Shown piece by piece: positions 60,903-64,000 of a stretch of DNA of 64,000 nucleotides (position 1 is its first letter; the number at the start of each line of letters is the position of its first letter). Location of the stretch: NCBI RefSeq assembly GCF_025685395.1, contig NZ_JAGSYA010000003.1, positions 1,116,001 to 1,180,000 of the forward strand, read 5' to 3'. Source of the stretch: Terriglobus tenax (GTDB lineage Bacteria > Acidobacteriota > Terriglobia > Terriglobales > Acidobacteriaceae). The translations under genes were made by a program, and so were the position numbers. A model generated the notes under the pieces. That model saw only the letters and a list, made by a program, of their open reading frames with translations. It made no database searches and was not told the origin of the DNA.

Positions 60903-60955
60903 AGACCATTCTTGAAATCCTCGCCCGCGCCGGGGGATATCGGCGCGAGCTCTGC
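60899..60955 (+). pseudogene. Truncated start of a mobile-element gene (DUF6908-like)
   Basis: An ATG overlapping the ArdC-like stop begins MKTILEILARAGGY, which resembles the opening of a small gene often following ardC-type genes in mobile elements. The resemblance ends after about 14 residues, marking a recombination junction near 60945. The family name is from memory. Confidence 0.35.
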
Positions 60956-60995
60956 CTGCGGAGCTCTGCAAATAATAGAGGCGATCATTTGCATT

Positions 60996-61015
60996 TGTAC
61001 CGATTGTTCGGTACA
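60996..61015. promoter_or_regulatory. Perfect 8-bp inverted repeat, likely TetR operator
   Basis: TGTACCGA-TTGT-TCGGTACA lies 57 bases before the AhpD-like start codon. Shape and size fit TetR-family operators, and a TetR gene ends the downstream cluster. It probably controls the AhpD-like, cupin and following genes. Confidence 0.6.
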
Positions 61016-61072
61016 TTAACTTCAAGTCAGCATGGTGCCGCAGTGAAGACGCCATGCCCAAGGAGAGACAAC

Positions 61073-61636
61073 ATGGCACGCATCGCAATCCCGACCAAAG
61101 AAACCGCCCCTGCAGTCACCAAGCCCATCCTCGAACGCTACGAGCGCAACCTCGGCGTCACCCCTAACTTCTTCAGCTTGATCGCAAGCTCTCCCGATGT
61201 GCTGAGCGCCGAAGCCAACATGCACGCGATCTTGGGCAAGAGCCTCGGGCATGACACGCGCGAACGCATTCACATCATGACCGCCGAGGTGAACGGCTGC
61301 AATTACTGCCTGTCGGTGCACACCTACGTGGGCGGCAAGTTCAACAAGATGTCCCAGGAAGACATGGAACTGAACCGGGAAGGCCACTCCACCGACCCCA
61401 AGGCCGACGCGGCTGTGCAGTTTGCCTACCAGGTTGCCAAAAACCGGGGCCATGTCACCGACGCTGATTTCTCGGCCGTACGCGCGGCGGGCTTCACCGA
61501 TGAGCAGATCATCGACATCGTTGCGGAGACCGCGTTCAGCTTTACCACCAACCTCTTCAACAACACCTTCCAGACTGACATCGATTCGATCGTGACGCCG
61601 CTGAAGACAAACTATGACGAGCACAGCGCGAAGTAA
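61073..61636 (+). CDS. Carboxymuconolactone decarboxylase/AhpD-like protein, 187 aa
   Basis: All-helical AhpD-superfamily protein, likely a peroxidase or thiol reductase. The active-site CxxC is in NGCNYCLSVHT with the downstream His, preceded by RERIHIMTAEV. Repeats flanking the motif fit the two-domain peroxidase-related form. AAGGAGA upstream of the ATG fixes the start; the open frame continuing upstream is mobile-element debris. It is the first gene of a small cluster behind a TetR-type operator, which suggests an inducible stress response. Confidence 0.87.
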   Translation: MARIAIPTKETAPAVTKPILERYERNLGVTPNFFSLIASSPDVLSAEANMHAILGKSLGHDTRERIHIMTAEVNGCNYCLSVHTYVGGKFNKMSQEDMELNREGHSTDPKADAAVQFAYQVAKNRGHVTDADFSAVRAAGFTDEQIIDIVAETAFSFTTNLFNNTFQTDIDSIVTPLKTNYDEHSAK

Positions 61637-61696
61637 TCGCGCACCCTCTCCCGCCACTCAAGTTGACCACCTCGCTGCAAAACAAGGAGAACTCCA

Positions 61697-62128
61697 ATGA
61701 GCTACGCAGAAAACCCCACAAACACAACCAAACCAATCGTCCATGAAGGTCCGTCCGTCAGCATCCCGGCCAGCGAAATCTCCTTCATCAACACCGGTGT
61801 GAAGACGGAGAAGGGTGAACTGCGCGCAGGTCCAGCCTATGGGGATCTGCAGAATGGCCGCCACGGAACCTTCGTACGTATGCCCGCCGGGTTTAAGAGC
61901 CCAGTCCATACCCACACCGAGGACTACTTCGCGGTCGTCGTTGAAGGCGTCGGCTCCAATCACCCTGTCGGTGCCGAAGCGGAACCATTGCCAAAAGGCT
62001 CCTATTGGTTTCAGCGCGGCGAGGAAGCGCACGTCACGGAGTGCCTGTCTGAGACGGACTGCCTCTTCTTCATCGTGCAGCCTGGCAAATTCGATTACGT
62101 GATTGAGCAGTCTGCCGACAAGAAGTAG
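61697..62128 (+). CDS. Cupin-domain protein (DUF4437-like), 143 aa
   Basis: Single-domain cupin, probably metal-binding. The first cupin motif is seen in GFKSPVHTHTEDYFAVVVEG (two His and a Glu), the second in EEAHVTECLSETDCLFFIVQ, where the usual metal His is partly replaced. No signal peptide. AAGGAGAA lies eight bases before the ATG. It is the second gene after the AhpD-like one, 60 bases apart; function is unknown but likely linked to the same inducer. Confidence 0.82.
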   Translation: MSYAENPTNTTKPIVHEGPSVSIPASEISFINTGVKTEKGELRAGPAYGDLQNGRHGTFVRMPAGFKSPVHTHTEDYFAVVVEGVGSNHPVGAEAEPLPKGSYWFQRGEEAHVTECLSETDCLFFIVQPGKFDYVIEQSADKK

Positions 62129-62229
62129 CTCACAATCCCGCACGAACAAAGCTCGCGAGGCGGTGAGGCAAAGTAAACCTCACCGCACCCATTACCGAAA
62201 TTGGATCGGTTCTATGAAAGAGAATCCCT

Positions 62230-62460
62230 ATGACTACTGTTGTCATTCCCGTCTATGACGAAGTCACACAGCTCGATTTCACCGCGCCGCATCAGTTCTT
62301 GTCGATGGTGCCCGACATCACCGTGACCGTCGCATCGATAGGCGGCGCGCCGGTGGCATCGCAGGGACTTTCCTTCGCCAAGTTCAGTGACTTAGAAGCG
62401 ATCGAGAGTTGCGATGTGCTCTGTGTCCCCGGAGGTCTGGGCTCTATCCGGAAAAAGCAC
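62230..62460 (+). pseudogene. Truncated DJ-1/PfpI-family gene
   Basis: The first ~77 residues follow the DJ-1/PfpI pattern: VVIPVYDEVTQLDFTAPHQFL, then SCDVLCVPGGLGS. The nucleophile-elbow Cys and the rest of the domain are missing, because the sequence changes to the gcvH gene right after GLGSIR. The frame runs on for about 35 unrelated codons into gcvH. It is a broken gene created by the junction near 62455. Confidence 0.82.
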
Positions 62461-62461
62461 C

Positions 62462-62848
62462 ATGAGTTATCCCACAGACTACCGCTATACGAAATCCCAC
62501 CAGTGGATGCTTCTCGAAGGCCAAATCGCAACCATCGGCATCACGGACTACGCACAGGACACACTCGGTGACATCAAGTTTGTCGAACTTCCGGCGGTAG
62601 GCCAGACGGTCGAGGCTGACGGGACGTTTGGCTCCATTGAGAGTGTCAAGTCGGTAAGCGGCGTGTTCTCTCCTGTCTCTGGCGAGGTCGTAGCAGTCAA
62701 TGACGAACTCAAGACTAAGCCCGAACTCCTGAACCAGAGTGCGAATGAGACCTGGATCATCAAGGTTTCGGTGAAGGATGGGAACACTGGCGAGACGCTC
62801 TCGGCGGCCGGGTACGAGCAGTTTATTGCTGAGGAATCCGCAACCTAG
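62462..62848 (+). CDS. gcvH: Glycine cleavage system H protein
   Basis: Lipoyl carrier protein, 128 aa, which shuttles the methylamine group between the P, T and L proteins of glycine cleavage. The lipoylated Lys is in GSIESVKSVSGV, with the usual opening YRYTKSHQWMLLEGQIATIGITDYAQDTLGDI and the C-terminal GYEQF. It is complete, but gcvP and gcvT are not nearby, and it abuts a broken DJ-1 gene, so it looks transferred or displaced. It could serve as an extra copy or as a lipoyl carrier for another system. Confidence 0.92.
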   Translation: MSYPTDYRYTKSHQWMLLEGQIATIGITDYAQDTLGDIKFVELPAVGQTVEADGTFGSIESVKSVSGVFSPVSGEVVAVNDELKTKPELLNQSANETWIIKVSVKDGNTGETLSAAGYEQFIAEESAT

Positions 62849-62920
62849 AAACTCCGCGTTTAGCGATGCATCGCTTACGATGTCTAAAGAACGAACGATC
62901 TATACGGAGGTACGCCTGCC

Positions 62921-63487
62921 ATGCCTGCAGCCTTGGACCCAAAGGAGAAAGCCGAAATCGTCGGGCGTCTCTTCGTCGTGTTTCAAGACCGAGGGTATGA
63001 AGGAGCATCCCTTGCGGATTTGTCACAGGCTACCGGGCTTGGAAAATCGAGTCTCTACCATCACTTCCCGCGAGGGAAGGAGCAAATGGCAGAAGCCGTT
63101 CTGGAACAAGGCAGGACATTCATCCAAACCGCGGTTGCTGACGTGGCGAAGTCCAACGAACCCCTCAAATTGCGGATACGGAAGATCGTCGCTGCGCTCG
63201 ATCAGCTCTACGCGAGTGGCAAAAATCCATGTGTTCTCGGACGACTTGCGGTTTCAGAGATTGGGCCGGCTGGCAAGAAACTTGCACACGAGATCTTCGC
63301 CAGTTGGACCGATGCCGTTGCCCATCTTGCGCGTGAGAGCGGGATGACAGACTTGAAGGCGCGCCAATTTGGCGAAGACTGGATTGCCCGCGTGCAGGGA
63401 TCGCTGATCCTGCATGCTGCAACAGGTGACTGCAAGCCCTTTGAGCGAGTGATGAGCGCACTGGCCGATCTCGCGAAAACAAAATAG
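62921..63487 (+). CDS. TetR-family regulator, 188 aa
   Basis: Repressor with an N-terminal HTH (~9-58: IVGRLFVVFQDRGYEGASLADLSQATGLGKSSLYHHFPRGKEQM) and an LmrA/YxaF-like C-terminal ligand domain. The start ATG has GGAGG upstream. A TetR-type inverted repeat lies upstream of the AhpD-like gene, and an imperfect one (AGAACGAACGATCT) upstream of this gene, so it may control both. The ligand is probably a small electrophile or aromatic; this is inferred from neighbours only. Confidence 0.9.
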   Translation: MPAALDPKEKAEIVGRLFVVFQDRGYEGASLADLSQATGLGKSSLYHHFPRGKEQMAEAVLEQGRTFIQTAVADVAKSNEPLKLRIRKIVAALDQLYASGKNPCVLGRLAVSEIGPAGKKLAHEIFASWTDAVAHLARESGMTDLKARQFGEDWIARVQGSLILHAATGDCKPFERVMSALADLAKTK

Positions 63488-63576
63488 CCGCAAGATCCGA
63501 TTTTCGTGACAGACTTGTTTCCCAGCCCAACATTTCCCGCAGAGGGCCACTGATACTTGGCTCGTGAGTTAACGCC

Positions 63577-63963
63577 TCAATCTGCGGCAAATTTCTGTAC
63601 GGCGTTGACGTCGAAGTAGTCCCTCCACTCGATAATCTTGTCGCCTTCGATCTCGAAGATGCCCATGACCATCGCGCGTCCGATTTCACTGCCGTCCGCA
63701 CGCTCGAACCGGTCAAGCCTCTCGGTGAGAACTCGAGATCCGTCGGCGGCAATCGCGAGGATGTCGATACGAACCGTCGCGATGCCCATCGACGCCCCAA
63801 GTCCGTCGATCAGGGCGATGGACTCTTCGACGCCCTTGGTGACTGCAAGGCCTTCATTGACCCAACGGGTGTCCGGTGTGAACCAGCGACGGACAGCAGG
63901 CCTTCCGCTGTCTTCAAAGAACGTCGCGCAGAAATCTGAAACAGTTTCGATTGGGGTGGGCAT
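63577..63963 (-). CDS. Limonene-1,2-epoxide hydrolase/SnoaL-like protein, 128 aa
   Basis: Small cone-shaped NTF2-fold protein of the limonene-epoxide-hydrolase family. The segments TRWVNEG, LTERLDRFERADGSEIG and IIEWRDYFD supply Arg and Asp residues in the places of the family's Asp-Arg-Asp catalytic triad. The ATG at 63963 is used rather than a TTG four codons before. Convergent with the TetR gene. It could be an epoxide hydrolase, or a ketosteroid-isomerase-like protein. Confidence 0.82.
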   Translation of the reverse strand: MPTPIETVSDFCATFFEDSGRPAVRRWFTPDTRWVNEGLAVTKGVEESIALIDGLGASMGIATVRIDILAIAADGSRVLTERLDRFERADGSEIGRAMVMGIFEIEGDKIIEWRDYFDVNAVQKFAAD

Positions 63964-64000
63964 AGCAGCTTCCAAAGGCTGGATTTCGCTCCTGCAAGTC

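Noticed and set aside
62462-62848. Glycine riboswitch before gcvH
   Set aside because: The bases before gcvH are the coding sequence of the broken DJ-1 gene and show no tandem aptamer-like stems.

Overview
The window looks like chromosomal DNA of an Acidobacteriota member, most like the Terriglobia/Acidobacteriaceae (Terriglobus, Granulicella and Edaphobacter type). The grounds are three long outer-membrane receptors that begin with a carboxypeptidase-regulatory-like (Ig-like) domain and carry a TonB-receptor barrel, two regulators that join a winged-helix DNA-binding domain to a TolB-like propeller, and a large load of exported glycoside hydrolases, sulfatases and Tat-exported enzymes. This is inferred from family content; no rRNA or taxonomic marker is present.

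Layout. (1) 1-8143 is an accessory, defence-like segment. It holds an unrecognised 183-aa protein, then a tight two-gene unit: a 1456-aa protein with PadR-like HTH, Mrr-like nuclease, TPR, GreA/B-C-like and PIN-like parts, followed by a 646-aa protein with a PD-(D/E)XK nuclease core and a SEC-C zinc motif. A HigBA-type toxin-antitoxin pair follows. (2) 8178-23550 is polysaccharide-related: a receptor relic, a GH92 mannosidase, a TetR/oleate hydratase pair, a winged-helix/propeller regulator divergent from a TonB-type receptor, then GH30 and GH3 enzymes. The divergent promoter region carries four repeats in exact 11-bp phase. (3) 23577-28285 has a Tat-exported two-subunit molybdenum hydroxylase, a J-like coiled-coil protein and a Sel1-repeat protein. 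(4) 28521-38694 is a sulfatase locus: sulfatase, receptor, sulfatase, formylglycine-generating enzyme, and a secreted SGNH hydrolase whose sequence blocks are circularly permuted, faced by a second winged-helix/propeller regulator. (5) 39043-47373 is mostly housekeeping: AmpH-like serine hydrolase, 6-phosphofructokinase, MtgA, TesA/YbbA/YbbP-type genes and a flavin-dependent monooxygenase.

(6) 47605-57157 is a decayed genomic island at a tRNA-Gln(CTG) gene. It has integrase relics, a NarL-type two-component pair, and a receptor / M20 peptidase / Tat-exported aminotransferase operon, and it is closed by an imperfect copy of the tRNA 3' end and its flank. (7) 57557-64000 has a short-chain dehydrogenase with a divergent LysR regulator, then a mosaic of mobile-element relics (IS481 transposase, ArdC-like antirestriction gene). 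These abut a small stress-type cluster (AhpD-like protein, cupin, broken DJ-1/PfpI gene, stand-alone GcvH, TetR regulator) and an epoxide-hydrolase-like gene.

The best candidates for new biology are the PadR-nuclease-TPR-GreAB-C-PIN / nuclease-SEC-C pair and the permuted SGNH hydrolase.
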